45,467 nt of DNA from Janthinobacterium rivuli (GCF_009208735.1 NZ_WFLJ01000031.1:1-45467), one strand, 5' to 3'; counted from the stretch's first letter, positions 25,698-34,997 are shown. Numbers and translations: made by a program. Notes: generated by a model from the letters alone, not told the origin.

Positions 25698-25825
25698 CGC
25701 AAAGCGGCATGCGCGCTGGCATCGGGCGAATTGACAGGACTTCTCCTTGCTTCTCGCACAATAAGTTCTTTGCCAACTCGCATATCATGAGGATAATGAG
25801 AAATATCTGAAAAGGCTGTGCCTAC

Positions 25826-27472
25826 ATGTCCAGTAAATTGCCATCTTCACCAGCAAGCGCGCCCGCTGGCGCCACGCATGCCGCCGCCGCGATGAATCCC
25901 GCCGATATCGCCCGCGAAGCGTTTCGCCGCCTGGCCACGCGCCGCATCGCCCCCACGCCCAGCGCCTACCGCGAGATTTACAATGAAATCGCCGGCATCA
26001 GCGAACCGGCGGAGACGCCAGCTGCGCCTGCCGCGGTGCTGGCCGCCAGCGCCAATGTAGAAAAAGCAGAAAGTGGCGCAGAAAACGTCCTGACGCAGTT
26101 TGCCGCCAAGATGAGCGAATCGGCGGGCGAACTGGGCGACTTTGGCCGGCGCTTCCAGCGCGCCCTGAAAGCACGCGACTGGGACAGCTATGCGCGCACC
26201 CTGGCGCAACTGGCGGAAAAACAGGTCAAGAAAGGCGGCGGCATCGAATTGCCGCCCCTGCCGGACGGCGAACAGACGCGCACCCTGCGCGAATTGCTCA
26301 GCCGCACCCTGGGCTTTGCCGTCGCCACCTTGCTGACGGGCACGCCCGCGCTGGTGGAAGAGGCAGAGTCCTTGGGCGCGGCCATCAAGCTGGCCCACAC
26401 GGAAGAAGCGCTGAACGAAGCGGCGCTGCGCCTGAAGCAACTGTGTTACCAGATCGAATTGAAAAGCGGCGACACGGCCGAGCAGCAGGAATTGCTGCTG
26501 CGCCTGTTCAAGTTGCTGCTCGATAACGTCAGCCAGTTGCTCGACGACGACAGCTGGCTGCGCGGCCAGGTTGATGCCGTGCAAAACCTGATCGCCGGCC
26601 CGCTCGACCAGCGCGCGCTGGAAGACGCCACGCGCAGCCTGAAGGAAGTCATCTACAAGCAAGGCCAGCTCAAGCACAGCCTGTCCGACGTCAAGCTGAC
26701 GGTCAAGAACATGATGATGACCTTCATCGACCGCCTGGGACAAGTGGCGGCCAGCACGGGCGACTTCCATGAAAAGATCGGCGGCTATTCGGAAAAGATC
26801 AGCCAGGCGGAAAATATCAGCGAACTGAACAGCGTTCTCGACGAAGTCTTGCGCGAAACGCGCATGGTGCAGAACGAAGCCTTGCGCGCACGCGACAAGA
26901 TGGTGCTGGCGCGCCAGGAAGTGCAGGATGCGGAACAGCGCATCCACACCCTGGAAGCGAAGCTCCAGCATATGAGCGAACTGGTGCGGGAAGACCAGCT
27001 GACGGGCAGCCTGAACCGACGCGGCCTGGACGACGTGTTTGAACGCGAGACGGCCCGTTCCGACCGCCGCGGCACGCCACTGTGCATCGCCATGCTGGAC
27101 CTGGACGATTTCAAGCGCCTGAACGACACCTACGGCCACCTGGCCGGCGACGCCGCCTTGAAACACCTGGTGAAGATCGTCAAGGAAACGCTGCGCTCGA
27201 TGGACGTCATCGCCCGCTTCGGCGGCGAGGAATTCCTCATCCTGCTGCCGGAAACGACGGTCGAGGCGGCGTCATCGACGATGACGCGCTTGCAGCGCGA
27301 GCTGACCCGGCACTTCTTCCTGCACGATAACGAAAAAGTCTTGATCACCTTTTCCGCCGGCGTGGCCCTGCGCCTGCCCAACGAAGACCAGGCCGAGCTG
27401 GTCAAGCGCGCCGACCGCGCCATGTACCAGGCCAAGCAGACGGGCAAGAACCGCGTGGTGGTGGCGGACTAA
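25826..27472 (+). CDS. Diguanylate cyclase (GGDEF) with intact I-site
   Basis: 548 residues from ATG 25826. The N-terminal ~390 residues are helical and predicted coiled coil, without membrane segments; the block IAREAFRRLATRRIAPTPSAYREIYNEIAG recurs in similar cyclases. The GGDEF domain starts at REDQLTGSLNRRGLDDVF, with LDLDDFKRLNDTYGH and the active motif GGEEF (about 465-469). RSMD five residues before it is the RxxD inhibitory site, so product feedback is expected. It makes c-di-GMP from GTP. A terminator follows, then fliC; the YcgR-type receptor is 7.5 kb downstream. Confidence 0.95.
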   Translation: MSSKLPSSPASAPAGATHAAAAMNPADIAREAFRRLATRRIAPTPSAYREIYNEIAGISEPAETPAAPAAVLAASANVEKAESGAENVLTQFAAKMSESAGELGDFGRRFQRALKARDWDSYARTLAQLAEKQVKKGGGIELPPLPDGEQTRTLRELLSRTLGFAVATLLTGTPALVEEAESLGAAIKLAHTEEALNEAALRLKQLCYQIELKSGDTAEQQELLLRLFKLLLDNVSQLLDDDSWLRGQVDAVQNLIAGPLDQRALEDATRSLKEVIYKQGQLKHSLSDVKLTVKNMMMTFIDRLGQVAASTGDFHEKIGGYSEKISQAENISELNSVLDEVLRETRMVQNEALRARDKMVLARQEVQDAEQRIHTLEAKLQHMSELVREDQLTGSLNRRGLDDVFERETARSDRRGTPLCIAMLDLDDFKRLNDTYGHLAGDAALKHLVKIVKETLRSMDVIARFGGEEFLILLPETTVEAASSTMTRLQRELTRHFFLHDNEKVLITFSAGVALRLPNEDQAELVKRADRAMYQAKQTGKNRVVVAD

Positions 27473-27491
27473 GCCCTGTCAGCTTCACGCC

Positions 27492-27525
27492 ATGCCGTCC
27501 CGCCACCCGGCCGGACGGCATTTTT
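27492..27525 (+). terminator. Intrinsic terminator after the diguanylate cyclase gene
   Basis: ATGCCGTCC, 12-nt GC-rich loop, GGACGGCAT followed by TTTT. It separates the cyclase from fliC. Confidence 0.85.
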
Positions 27526-27606
27526 CATGGCAAAAACATAATATCTCTTCCCATTCCAGCGCTGCGCCGGCGTCCGCGCGATATGAAAATAAAACTATTT
27601 TTACCC

Positions 27607-27633
27607 TCAAGTTTCTTTAAATCATGTCGTCTA
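27607..27633 (+). promoter_or_regulatory. Candidate sigma-28 (FliA) promoter for fliC
   Basis: TCAAGTTT (27607-27614), 11-bp spacer, GTCGTCTA (27626-27633). The -35 matches TAAAGTTT at 7 of 8 and resembles the fliD promoter's -35; the -10 is weaker. A rival, TAAAATTT (27669-27676) with CGCCATAA (27688-27695), lies nearer the gene. The rest of the 340-bp gap 27473-27812 is AT-rich with the cyclase terminator and no gene. Confidence 0.45.
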
Positions 27634-27812
27634 GCGCGCGGCCGGCGGCAAACTGAAGGGCTAAAAATTAAAATTTAAAGCACTTTTCGCCATAAATTTT
27701 CCCACAGAGCAACCGTTACCCTAAACAACAGCGGCTTGATTGTCCCGGAACAGCGGGGCAGGCCAAAGTGACTAGCACATAGCGCAATGTAGTACCTGTT
27801 TGGAGAATTATC

Positions 27813-29306
27813 ATGGCTGCAGTAATTAATACCAACATCTCGTCCCTGAATTCGCAACGCAACCTGTCGACCTCGCAGTCGGCCTTGAGCACCTCGCTGC
27901 AACGCCTGTCCTCCGGCTTCCGCATCAACAGCGCCAAGGATGATGCTGCTGGTCTGGCGATTTCCGACCGTATGACGTCGCAAATCCGCGGCATGACCCA
28001 AGCCACCCGCAATGCAAACGACGGCGTCTCGCTGGCCCAGACGGCTGAAGGCGCACTGTCGAGCTCGGGCGACATCCTGCAACGCATCCGCGAACTGGCC
28101 GTGCAATCGTCGAACTCGACGAACTCGTCGAGCGACCGCCAGGCGCTGCAAACCGAGGTAGGCCAACTGGGTTCGGAATTGAACCGTATCGCCCAAACCA
28201 CCTCATTCAACGGCCAGGCGCTGCTGGACGGCACCATGGGTACGGCCAACTTCCAGGTCGGCGCCGATGCCAATCAGCTCATTTCCGCCAGCGGTGCGAA
28301 CTTCCTGACCAATACCTACGGTAACAACCGTATCGCCAACGATGCATCGGCTGTCAAGAAAGATGCGCTGGGTAATGCCGTCGTCGGCAAGCTGACGATT
28401 TCCGGCTCCATCGGCACCGCCACCGTCGACACGACGGCAGCCGCCGCCGGCGTCAAAGGCAGCACGGCCAAATCCGTCGCCGCCGACATCAACAGCCAAA
28501 CGGCAAAAACGGGTGTGACCGCTTCGGCACAAACGGACGTGAACCTGAACCTGGGCGCCGAATCGTATTCGTTCGCCATCAGTTCGGACAACCCAAGCAC
28601 GGCGCCTGTCACCGTGTCGTTCGCCGTCAGCGGCACGGCATCGACCGCAGCCGACTACGCGGCAGGCATCAACGCCATCAATGCCCAAACGGCAAAGACC
28701 GGCGTGACCGCCCAGTACGATAGCGTCAACAAGGGCATGAAGCTGACCAATGCATCGGGCGAGAACATCAACCTGACGCAAGGCACGACGGCCAACACCA
28801 AGTTCGACGTGGACGGCTACAAGGCCAGTGGCACGGTGCAAGGTGCGGCACAGTCGATCATCGCCGCAGCCGACGCCGCCACGGTCAACGGCCGCGTGAC
28901 CTTCGACTCGCAAAACAGCTTCTCGGTCACGGAAAACACCACTACCGGCCTGGCAATTGGTAAAGCGACGGCACAAGGTTCGACCCTGAACTCCGTGTCG
29001 ACCCTGGACGTGACGACGTTTGACGGCGCGCAGCTGGCAATTAAAATTGCCGATGCAGCACTGGCCACGGTCAACAGCCAACGCGCCCAGTATGGTGCTT
29101 TGCAATCGCGCTTCTCGTCGGCGATTTCCAACCTGCAATCGACCACGGAAAATCTGTCCGCATCGCGCAGCCGCATCGTCGATACCGACTTTGCATCGGA
29201 AACGGCCAACATGACCCGCGGCCAGATCCTGCAACAAGCTGGTACTGCCATGCTGGCGCAAGCGAACTCGCTGCCAAACGGCGTGCTGAGCCTGCTGCGC
29301 GGCTAA
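27813..29306 (+). CDS. fliC: Flagellin
   Basis: 497 residues. D0/D1 N-terminus (MAAVINTNISSLNSQRNL, LSSGFRINSAKDDAAGLAI) and C-terminus (RGQILQQAGTAMLAQAN, ending SLLRG) are highly conserved; residues about 140-390 are the variable surface region. That region holds two flagellin-IN type repeats 64 residues apart (NSQTAKTGVTA and NAQTAKTGVTA). Shine-Dalgarno GGAG upstream. It assembles into the filament with the FliD cap and FliS chaperone encoded downstream. A strong terminator follows. Confidence 0.97.
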   Translation: MAAVINTNISSLNSQRNLSTSQSALSTSLQRLSSGFRINSAKDDAAGLAISDRMTSQIRGMTQATRNANDGVSLAQTAEGALSSSGDILQRIRELAVQSSNSTNSSSDRQALQTEVGQLGSELNRIAQTTSFNGQALLDGTMGTANFQVGADANQLISASGANFLTNTYGNNRIANDASAVKKDALGNAVVGKLTISGSIGTATVDTTAAAAGVKGSTAKSVAADINSQTAKTGVTASAQTDVNLNLGAESYSFAISSDNPSTAPVTVSFAVSGTASTAADYAAGINAINAQTAKTGVTAQYDSVNKGMKLTNASGENINLTQGTTANTKFDVDGYKASGTVQGAAQSIIAAADAATVNGRVTFDSQNSFSVTENTTTGLAIGKATAQGSTLNSVSTLDVTTFDGAQLAIKIADAALATVNSQRAQYGALQSRFSSAISNLQSTTENLSASRSRIVDTDFASETANMTRGQILQQAGTAMLAQANSLPNGVLSLLRG

Positions 29307-29340
29307 TCTCCGATTGGCAAGGCAACAGCGTAGGTCTCTG

Positions 29341-29376
29341 ATTCCCCTGCCGGATTTTTTCGGCAGGGGAATTTTC
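29341..29376 (+). terminator. Intrinsic terminator after fliC
   Basis: ATTCCCCTGCCG, loop GATTTTTT, CGGCAGGGGAAT then TTTT: a perfect 12-bp stem. Confidence 0.9.
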
Positions 29377-29390
29377 ACTAGGAGAGCACC

Positions 29391-29762
29391 ATGACTATCG
29401 ACACGATAGCGGCCGCCTCCGCGGCCAGAATAGACAAGAGTTATGCGTCTGCGGACACGCCATCGGCCCGCCCGGCAGCGCCACGCGCGGCCACTGAAAA
29501 CGGCACGGTTGCACCACAGCCAGCCAGCCGCGAGCCCAGCCGCGAACAGCTGGACAAGGCGGTATCGGAGTTGAACCAGTCGTCGCAGATGAAGACGCAA
29601 GGCCTGGAATTTTCCATCGATGAAGACAGCCAGCGCACGGTGGTCAAGGTTATCGACCAGGAAACCAAGGAAGTATTGCGCCAGATTCCCACCAAGGAAG
29701 CGCTGGAATTGGCCAAGACCTTTGACTCAGCCAAAGGCTCGCTGATCCGCCAAAGCGCCTGA
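29391..29762 (+). CDS. flaG: FlaG family protein
   Basis: 123 residues behind TAGGAG. The N-terminal half is Ala/Pro-rich and variable; the C-terminal half has the FlaG core LEFSIDEDSQRTVVKVIDQETKEV followed by LRQIPTKEAL. FlaG proteins influence filament length in other bacteria. Placed between fliC and fliD as is common. Confidence 0.92.
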   Translation: MTIDTIAAASAARIDKSYASADTPSARPAAPRAATENGTVAPQPASREPSREQLDKAVSELNQSSQMKTQGLEFSIDEDSQRTVVKVIDQETKEVLRQIPTKEALELAKTFDSAKGSLIRQSA

Positions 29763-29817
29763 TGATGGCTTGGCACACGGACATGCGACATCGCGGCAGC
29801 AGGCATCAGCATGACCA

Positions 29818-29853
29818 CGGGGTTCGGTAGCCTGGCTATCCGGCCCCGTTTTT
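29818..29853 (+). terminator. Intrinsic terminator after flaG
   Basis: CGGGG-CGGTAGCC, single-base loop, GGCTA-CCG-CCCCG with small bulges, then TTTTT. Confidence 0.75.
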
Positions 29854-29932
29854 CATTATAAATAAAGCAATATCCTCCCGCCTCTTCCCCGCTTTTTTGC
29901 TCCCGCTGAAAACAGCGCGGTAAATCCCCCTC

Positions 29933-29959
29933 TCAAGTCCTGATTGATTCTGTCGATAA
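29933..29959 (+). promoter_or_regulatory. Sigma-28 (FliA) promoter for fliD
   Basis: TCAAGTCC (29933-29940), 11-bp spacer, GTCGATAA (29952-29959). The -10 matches GCCGATAA at 7 of 8, with correct spacing, 33 bp before the fliD start. Confidence 0.7.
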
Positions 29960-29992
29960 CAGCTTATATTAGCGTTTTCCTAGGAGTATTCA

Positions 29993-32674
29993 GTGGCCAT
30001 CACCCCTACAGTATCATCCGTTGGCATCGGCGCCGGCGCCAGCGGCCTGGATGTGAATGCCCTCATCGACAAGCTGATGACGGCCGAAGCCGCGCCGCTG
30101 GGTACTTTTGACAAGAAAACGGCCTCTTACCAGTCCAAGCTCAGCGCGATGGGCACGCTCAGTGGCGCCGTCAGCACCTTCCAGAGTTCGCTGTCGGCCC
30201 TGTCCAACAGCAATAACTTTCGCGCCGTCAGCGCCACGCCTGCCGATCCCCTGGTGCTGACGGCCAGCGCCGGCGCCAAGGCCGTGGCCGGCAACTACAA
30301 CATCAATGTCACGCAGCTGGCCCAGTCGCAGACCCTGATGTCGGGCGGCATGGCCAGCAAGCTGTCGACCATCGGACTGGGCAGCAAGACGACGATTTCC
30401 TTCCAGCTGGGCTCGCTCGCCGGCGGCACCTTCGGCCTGAGCGGCACGGCCCTGGGCGCCACCACGGCACAGACCGGCATCAGCAACGGCTCCCTGATAC
30501 TCAACGGCACCGCCATCCCCACCGACGCCAGCACCAAGAGCGCGCGCGCCCTCGCGGACGCCATCAACGCCAAGAGCAGCACCACGGGCGTAACGGCCAC
30601 AGCCCAGCCTACCTCGAGCAGCGCCACCATGTTCGCCGGCTTCGGCAATATCGAAACGGGCGCGGACGGCACCTACTCGCTGTCGGTGGGTGGCATCGAG
30701 ATCGTCACCCAGGGTAACGGCGTCGCTGCAGGCACCGGCATCACGGCAGCCTCGCTCGACACGACGCTCGAAGGCCCGAACGCCGTCTCGAATGCGCTGG
30801 CCGCGGCCAACATCACCGTCACCGGCAAGGCCGCCGACGGCACCCTGAAATTTACGCGCGCCGACGGTTCCAACCTCAACATCGAAGAAGTGGTGACGGG
30901 CTCCGTCAAGGGCGGCATCGGCCATGCCTCGAACTCGGTCAATGACGGCTCGAACGTGACGCTGACCAGCACCATCAATCTGGCCTCAAGCAATGCCAGC
31001 CCGATCACCATCGCCGGCAGCAATCCGGCTGCCGCCGGACTGACGGCAGGCTCCGGTGGCGCCTACATGAACACCAACTTTACCCAGGACGGCACGCAGG
31101 CGACGGGCACGGTGGTGATCGACGCCACCAACAATACCTTGCAAGGCATCCGCGACGCCATCAATAACGCTGGCCTGGGCGTGATGGCCAGCATCGTCTC
31201 GGACGGCACGGACAAACCCTACCATCTGGTCTTGAGCTCGTCGAAGACGGGCGCCAACTCGGCCATGAAAATCTCGCTCAGCGGCAGCGACGGTCTGCCC
31301 CCCGACAGTGCCCTGAACGATTTATTATCGTACGATGCGGGCGGCACGCAGAACCTGAAGCAGAACAGCGCTGCGCAAAACACCAACTTCAGCGTCAACG
31401 GTATCGCCATCACCAGTGCGTCCAACAGCGTCGATACGGCCATTGAAGGCGTGACCCTGGGCATTGCCAAGGTCGGCAGCACCAGTTTGTCGGTGCAGAA
31501 AGATACGTCCACCGTCAAGACCAGCATCAATGCCTTCGTCAAGGCGTATAACGACCTGAATACGGCGATGGCCAAGATGACGGCCTATGATCCGGAAACC
31601 AAGAAGGGCGGCGTCCTGCTGGGCGACTCGACCGCACAATCGATCCAGAGCCAGCTGCGCAGGCAGCTGGGCGCGCCGATCACCGGCTTGAACAGCAATC
31701 TGAGCACCTTGAGCCAGGTCGGCATCTCCTTTCAAAAAGATGGCAGCCTGGCGCTGGACTCCAGCAAGCTCGACAAAGCCATCAGTGCCAACTTCACCGA
31801 CATCGCCGGCCTGTTTTCCGCACTCGGCAAGGCCAGCGACAGCAACGTCACCTTTACCAGCTCGACCGCCGCGACCAAGCCAGGCAGCTATGAGCTGTCG
31901 ATCACCACGATGGCCAGCCAGGGTTCCATCACTTCGGCCGCCGTCTTGCCCGCCAGCACGACGATTGCCAGCGACACCACGTGGAGCATCACACTGAACG
32001 ATAGCGAGCCCAGCGCTGCCAAGAATACGGCCCAGGTCGTCATTCCGGCCGGGACGTACACGCCTGCCCAGATGGCGTCGCTGATCCAGTCGTCGATCAA
32101 CGGCGTGAAATCCTTTTCCGACGCTGGCTCCACCGTGTCGGCTTCCATCGATGGCACGGGCAAGCTGGTGCTGGCATCGAGCCGCTACGGCTCCGTCTCG
32201 AATATTGCCGTCAGCAGCGGCACCGGCACGGCGCCAAGTGCCCTGTTCGGCGCCTCCGTGCCCGTCAAGGGTGCGGACGTAGCCGGCACCTTGGGCGGAC
32301 AACCGGTGATCGGTTCGGGCCAGACCCTGACGGGCGCCGCCGGTTCGCCGGCCGAGGGCCTGAAGATTGAAGTCACGGGCGGCACCACCGGTTCGCGCGG
32401 CACAGTCAGCTTCTCGCAGGGCTATGCATATCAGTTGAATAACCTGGCGACCTCCTTCCTCGGCACGGACGGCATGATCACCAACCGTTCCAAGGGTCTC
32501 AATGAAACGATCAAGAACATCGCGACGCAGCGCGACAAGTTCAGCGAGAAACTGACGGACATCGAAGCGCGCTACCGCGCGCAGTATTCGCGCCTCGACG
32601 TGACGCTGAGCAAAATGACCTCCACGCAAAACTATTTGACCCAGCAGCTGGCCGCCATCGCCGCCAACCGTTAA
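29993..32674 (+). CDS. fliD: Flagellar cap protein FliD (hook-associated protein 2), unusually long
   Basis: 893 residues from GTG 29993, with TAGGAG six bases upstream. FliD forms the filament cap and helps flagellin fold at the tip. N-terminal domain GAGASGLDVNALIDKLMTAE; C-terminal domain with GSLALDSSKLDKAI and a coiled-coil end (LNETIKNIATQRDKFSEKL ... YLTQQLAAIAANR). Most FliD proteins are about 450-670 residues; here extra beta-rich, Ser/Thr/Gly-rich material fills the middle (about 150-450) and interrupts the C-terminal domain (about 620-800). A flagellin-IN-like motif (INAKSSTTGVTA) occurs near residue 183. The added domains would be surface-exposed. Confidence 0.94.
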   Translation: MAITPTVSSVGIGAGASGLDVNALIDKLMTAEAAPLGTFDKKTASYQSKLSAMGTLSGAVSTFQSSLSALSNSNNFRAVSATPADPLVLTASAGAKAVAGNYNINVTQLAQSQTLMSGGMASKLSTIGLGSKTTISFQLGSLAGGTFGLSGTALGATTAQTGISNGSLILNGTAIPTDASTKSARALADAINAKSSTTGVTATAQPTSSSATMFAGFGNIETGADGTYSLSVGGIEIVTQGNGVAAGTGITAASLDTTLEGPNAVSNALAAANITVTGKAADGTLKFTRADGSNLNIEEVVTGSVKGGIGHASNSVNDGSNVTLTSTINLASSNASPITIAGSNPAAAGLTAGSGGAYMNTNFTQDGTQATGTVVIDATNNTLQGIRDAINNAGLGVMASIVSDGTDKPYHLVLSSSKTGANSAMKISLSGSDGLPPDSALNDLLSYDAGGTQNLKQNSAAQNTNFSVNGIAITSASNSVDTAIEGVTLGIAKVGSTSLSVQKDTSTVKTSINAFVKAYNDLNTAMAKMTAYDPETKKGGVLLGDSTAQSIQSQLRRQLGAPITGLNSNLSTLSQVGISFQKDGSLALDSSKLDKAISANFTDIAGLFSALGKASDSNVTFTSSTAATKPGSYELSITTMASQGSITSAAVLPASTTIASDTTWSITLNDSEPSAAKNTAQVVIPAGTYTPAQMASLIQSSINGVKSFSDAGSTVSASIDGTGKLVLASSRYGSVSNIAVSSGTGTAPSALFGASVPVKGADVAGTLGGQPVIGSGQTLTGAAGSPAEGLKIEVTGGTTGSRGTVSFSQGYAYQLNNLATSFLGTDGMITNRSKGLNETIKNIATQRDKFSEKLTDIEARYRAQYSRLDVTLSKMTSTQNYLTQQLAAIAANR

Positions 32675-32696
32675 GCCCAATCATCAGGAGAATTAC

Positions 32697-33143
32697 ATGT
32701 TTGGAACCCAACAACGTGGCGTCAACGCCTATGCCAAGGTCGGCCTGGAAACGGGCATAGGCTCGGCCTCGCCGCACAAGCTGATCGTGATGCTGTACGA
32801 CGGCGCCCTGGTGGCCGTGCTGAGCGCGCAAGTGCACATGAAATCGGGCAATGTGCCGGAAAAAGGCAAGTCGATCTCGAAAGCCATCCAGATCATCGAC
32901 AATGGCTTGCGCGCCAGCCTGGACAAGGAAGCGGGCGGCCAGATCGCCGAAGGCCTCGACGCCCTGTATGAATATATGAGCGCGCGCCTGCTGACGGCCA
33001 ACATCCACAACGATCTTGGCATGCTGGAAGAAGTGCAGCGCCTGCTCACCGACCTGCGCGAAACCTGGAATGCCATCGGAGCCACCCCCGCCGCCATGCC
33101 TGGCGCCGATTTGAAACGTATGCCCAGCCTTGCGAGCGCCTGA
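32697..33143 (+). CDS. fliS: Flagellar export chaperone FliS
   Basis: 148 residues. FliS binds the flagellin C-terminus in the cytosol to prevent early polymerisation. Motifs: GVNAYAKVGLETGI, SPHKLIVMLYDGAL, and LYEYMSARLLTANIHNDLGML. Good Shine-Dalgarno (AGGAG). It follows fliD and precedes fliT by 3 bp, the usual order. Confidence 0.96.
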   Translation: MFGTQQRGVNAYAKVGLETGIGSASPHKLIVMLYDGALVAVLSAQVHMKSGNVPEKGKSISKAIQIIDNGLRASLDKEAGGQIAEGLDALYEYMSARLLTANIHNDLGMLEEVQRLLTDLRETWNAIGATPAAMPGADLKRMPSLASA

Positions 33144-33146
33144 CCC

Positions 33147-33473
33147 ATGATGACCAATCAAGAAGTCCTGACCACCTACGAAGCCATGCAGACCCTGACG
33201 GGCCAGATGGTCACCGCCGCCACCAACGCCGACTGGGACGAACTGGAAGCGCTGGAGCAGCGCATCAGCGCGCACGTGGAAGCGCTGAAGGCGAACGAGG
33301 CAAAAGTCGTGCTGGAAAGCGCAGGCCGCCAGCGCAAGGTCGCCATGATCAAGCAGATCCTGGAAGATGATCGCAAGATCCGCGACCTGACCATGCCATG
33401 GATGGCGCAATTGTCCAAGCTGATCAACAGCACCGGCACCGAACGGCGCCTGGCCAACGCCTACGGCGCGTAA
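33147..33473 (+). CDS. fliT: FliT-like flagellar chaperone
   Basis: 108 residues, all-helical and charged (QEVLTTYEAMQTLTGQM, ADWDELEALEQRISAHVEAL). Size, helical pattern and position after fliS fit FliT, which escorts FliD and can restrain FlhDC in enterics. Sequence conservation of FliT is low, so the call leans on context. Confidence 0.8.
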   Translation: MMTNQEVLTTYEAMQTLTGQMVTAATNADWDELEALEQRISAHVEALKANEAKVVLESAGRQRKVAMIKQILEDDRKIRDLTMPWMAQLSKLINSTGTERRLANAYGA

Positions 33474-33490
33474 GCGCATACGGGGGCGCC

Positions 33491-34678
33491 ATGTTGCCGA
33501 AGATGGATGCGATCGGCATGACGCCCCTGACCCCGGTCAAGGCCACGCGGGCGGCCGATGCCGTCGCCGACCCGCGCCAGGCCGAGTTCCAGCGCTCGCT
33601 GCAGGGACTGATCGGCAAATCCATGCAGGGACAGGTGCTGGCCCGCATGGGCGACGGCAGCTTCCTCGTGCGCGTGGCCGGCACGCCGGCCCGCATGCAA
33701 CTGCCCGCCGGCGCGCAACCGGGCACGGAAATCCCGCTGACCTTGATCGGCATCAATCCCCGTCCCTCTTTTCAAATCGGCAATAACCGCGACCAGCCCG
33801 CCAGCGCCCTGCTGACGTATGCGGACGCGGAAGCCGAGCCGGATGCGGCCGAAACACGCGGCCCCCAGGCCGGCGCCGCCCAGGCGGGCACGCGCGCCAG
33901 CAGCACGGCCGCCACCCTGCTCAGCCGCGCCCCCCTCACGCCCGCCAATCTGCTGCCCGCCCTGGCCGGCGACACGCCAGCGCCCGAGCTCAGCTCCACC
34001 GCGCGCGCCATCAGCACTGTGCTCAGCCAGGCGGAAAGCGTGCCCGGCGCGCCCCTGTTCCTGGTCGGCAAGACGCCGCTGATGACGACGCCGGGCGCCG
34101 CTCCGGCCCAGGTGGCCCAGAAACTGCAGGAGGCGGTCGGCAGCAGCGGCCTGTTCTATGAGTCGCATGTGGCCGAATGGGCGGAAGGCAAGCGGCCGCT
34201 GGCGTCGCTGCTGCTGGAACCGCAAATGCAGAAGGCGGCACAGGGCGACATGGCCAAAACGGGTACCGACCTGGCTTCGGCGCAACTGATCAATTTGCAG
34301 CTGCATACGCACGAACAGGCGCGCGTGCAGTGGCAGGGGGAGGCGTGGCCCGGCCAGAAGATGCAGTGGGATATCAGCAAGGATGCGCCGGAAAGCCAGC
34401 AGCACGAAGGGCGCGACGGCGACGGGGAAGCGACGGCCTGGCGCAGCAATGTGCGCTTCCAGTTTCCCCTGCTGGGCGACCTGGCCGCGCACGTGGTCTT
34501 GCAGGGCGGCCGCGTGGCCATCCAGCTGCAGGCGGGCAGCGAAGGCAGCGCCGACACCTTGCGCCAGCATGCGGCGCGGCTGGAAGCGTCGCTGGACGCG
34601 GCCGGATGGCCCTTGTCGTCGCTGACGATCGCCGGCAAGCCGGACGCCGCCGAAGCAGCGGAAGCAGATGATGCTTGA
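33491..34678 (+). CDS. FliK-like hook-length control family protein (first of two)
   Basis: 395 residues from ATG 33491 behind a GGGGG stretch. The N-terminal ~280 residues are Ala/Pro/Gln-rich; the C-terminal ~110 (WRSNVRFQFPLLGDLAAHVVLQGGRVAIQLQ ... RLEASLDAAGWPLSSLTIAG, given by position about 285-385) resembles the Flg_hook domain of FliK. It overlaps the FhlB-like gene by 11 bp. The canonical fliK is at 41854, so this is a second family member, comparable to the ylqG-ylqH pair of Bacillus subtilis. Its role may be in switching substrate specificity with the FhlB partner; that is inference. Confidence 0.75.
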   Translation: MLPKMDAIGMTPLTPVKATRAADAVADPRQAEFQRSLQGLIGKSMQGQVLARMGDGSFLVRVAGTPARMQLPAGAQPGTEIPLTLIGINPRPSFQIGNNRDQPASALLTYADAEAEPDAAETRGPQAGAAQAGTRASSTAATLLSRAPLTPANLLPALAGDTPAPELSSTARAISTVLSQAESVPGAPLFLVGKTPLMTTPGAAPAQVAQKLQEAVGSSGLFYESHVAEWAEGKRPLASLLLEPQMQKAAQGDMAKTGTDLASAQLINLQLHTHEQARVQWQGEAWPGQKMQWDISKDAPESQQHEGRDGDGEATAWRSNVRFQFPLLGDLAAHVVLQGGRVAIQLQAGSEGSADTLRQHAARLEASLDAAGWPLSSLTIAGKPDAAEAAEADDA

Positions 34679-34997
34679 CGACGCCAAGCGCAAGGTGCCG
34701 CAGACGGCCGTCGCGCTGGCCTACCAGAGCGGCACGCCGGCGCCCAAGGTGGTGGCCAAGGGCAGCGGCCTGATCGCGGACCAGATCATCAGCACGGCGC
34801 GCGAACACGGCGTCTTCGTGCATGAATCGAAGGAATTGGTGGCGCTGCTGATGGATGTCGACCTGGACCGCCAGATTCCGCCCGGCCTGTATCGGGCGAT
34901 TGCGGAACTGCTGGCCTGGTTATATCATATTGAATCTGCGAATGGCGGGCCCATCCCTCCCCCGCCCGACACCAGCGTCCACCTCACCGATACATAG
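34668..34997 (+). CDS. FhlB-like protein: free FlhB C-terminal domain lacking NPTH
   Basis: 109 residues; ATG 34668 or 34671, both overlapping the FliK-like gene. It matches the cytoplasmic domain of the export-switch protein FlhB: AVALAYQSGTPAPKVVAKG, GLIADQIISTAREHGV, DRQIPPGLYRAIAELLAWLY. The NPTH autocleavage site of FlhB is replaced by VPQT, so it corresponds to the part after the cut and cannot self-cleave. No membrane helices. Such FhlB proteins can replace the cleaved FlhB domain in some bacteria. Function here inferred. Confidence 0.85.
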   Translation: MMLDDAKRKVPQTAVALAYQSGTPAPKVVAKGSGLIADQIISTAREHGVFVHESKELVALLMDVDLDRQIPPGLYRAIAELLAWLYHIESANGGPIPPPPDTSVHLTDT

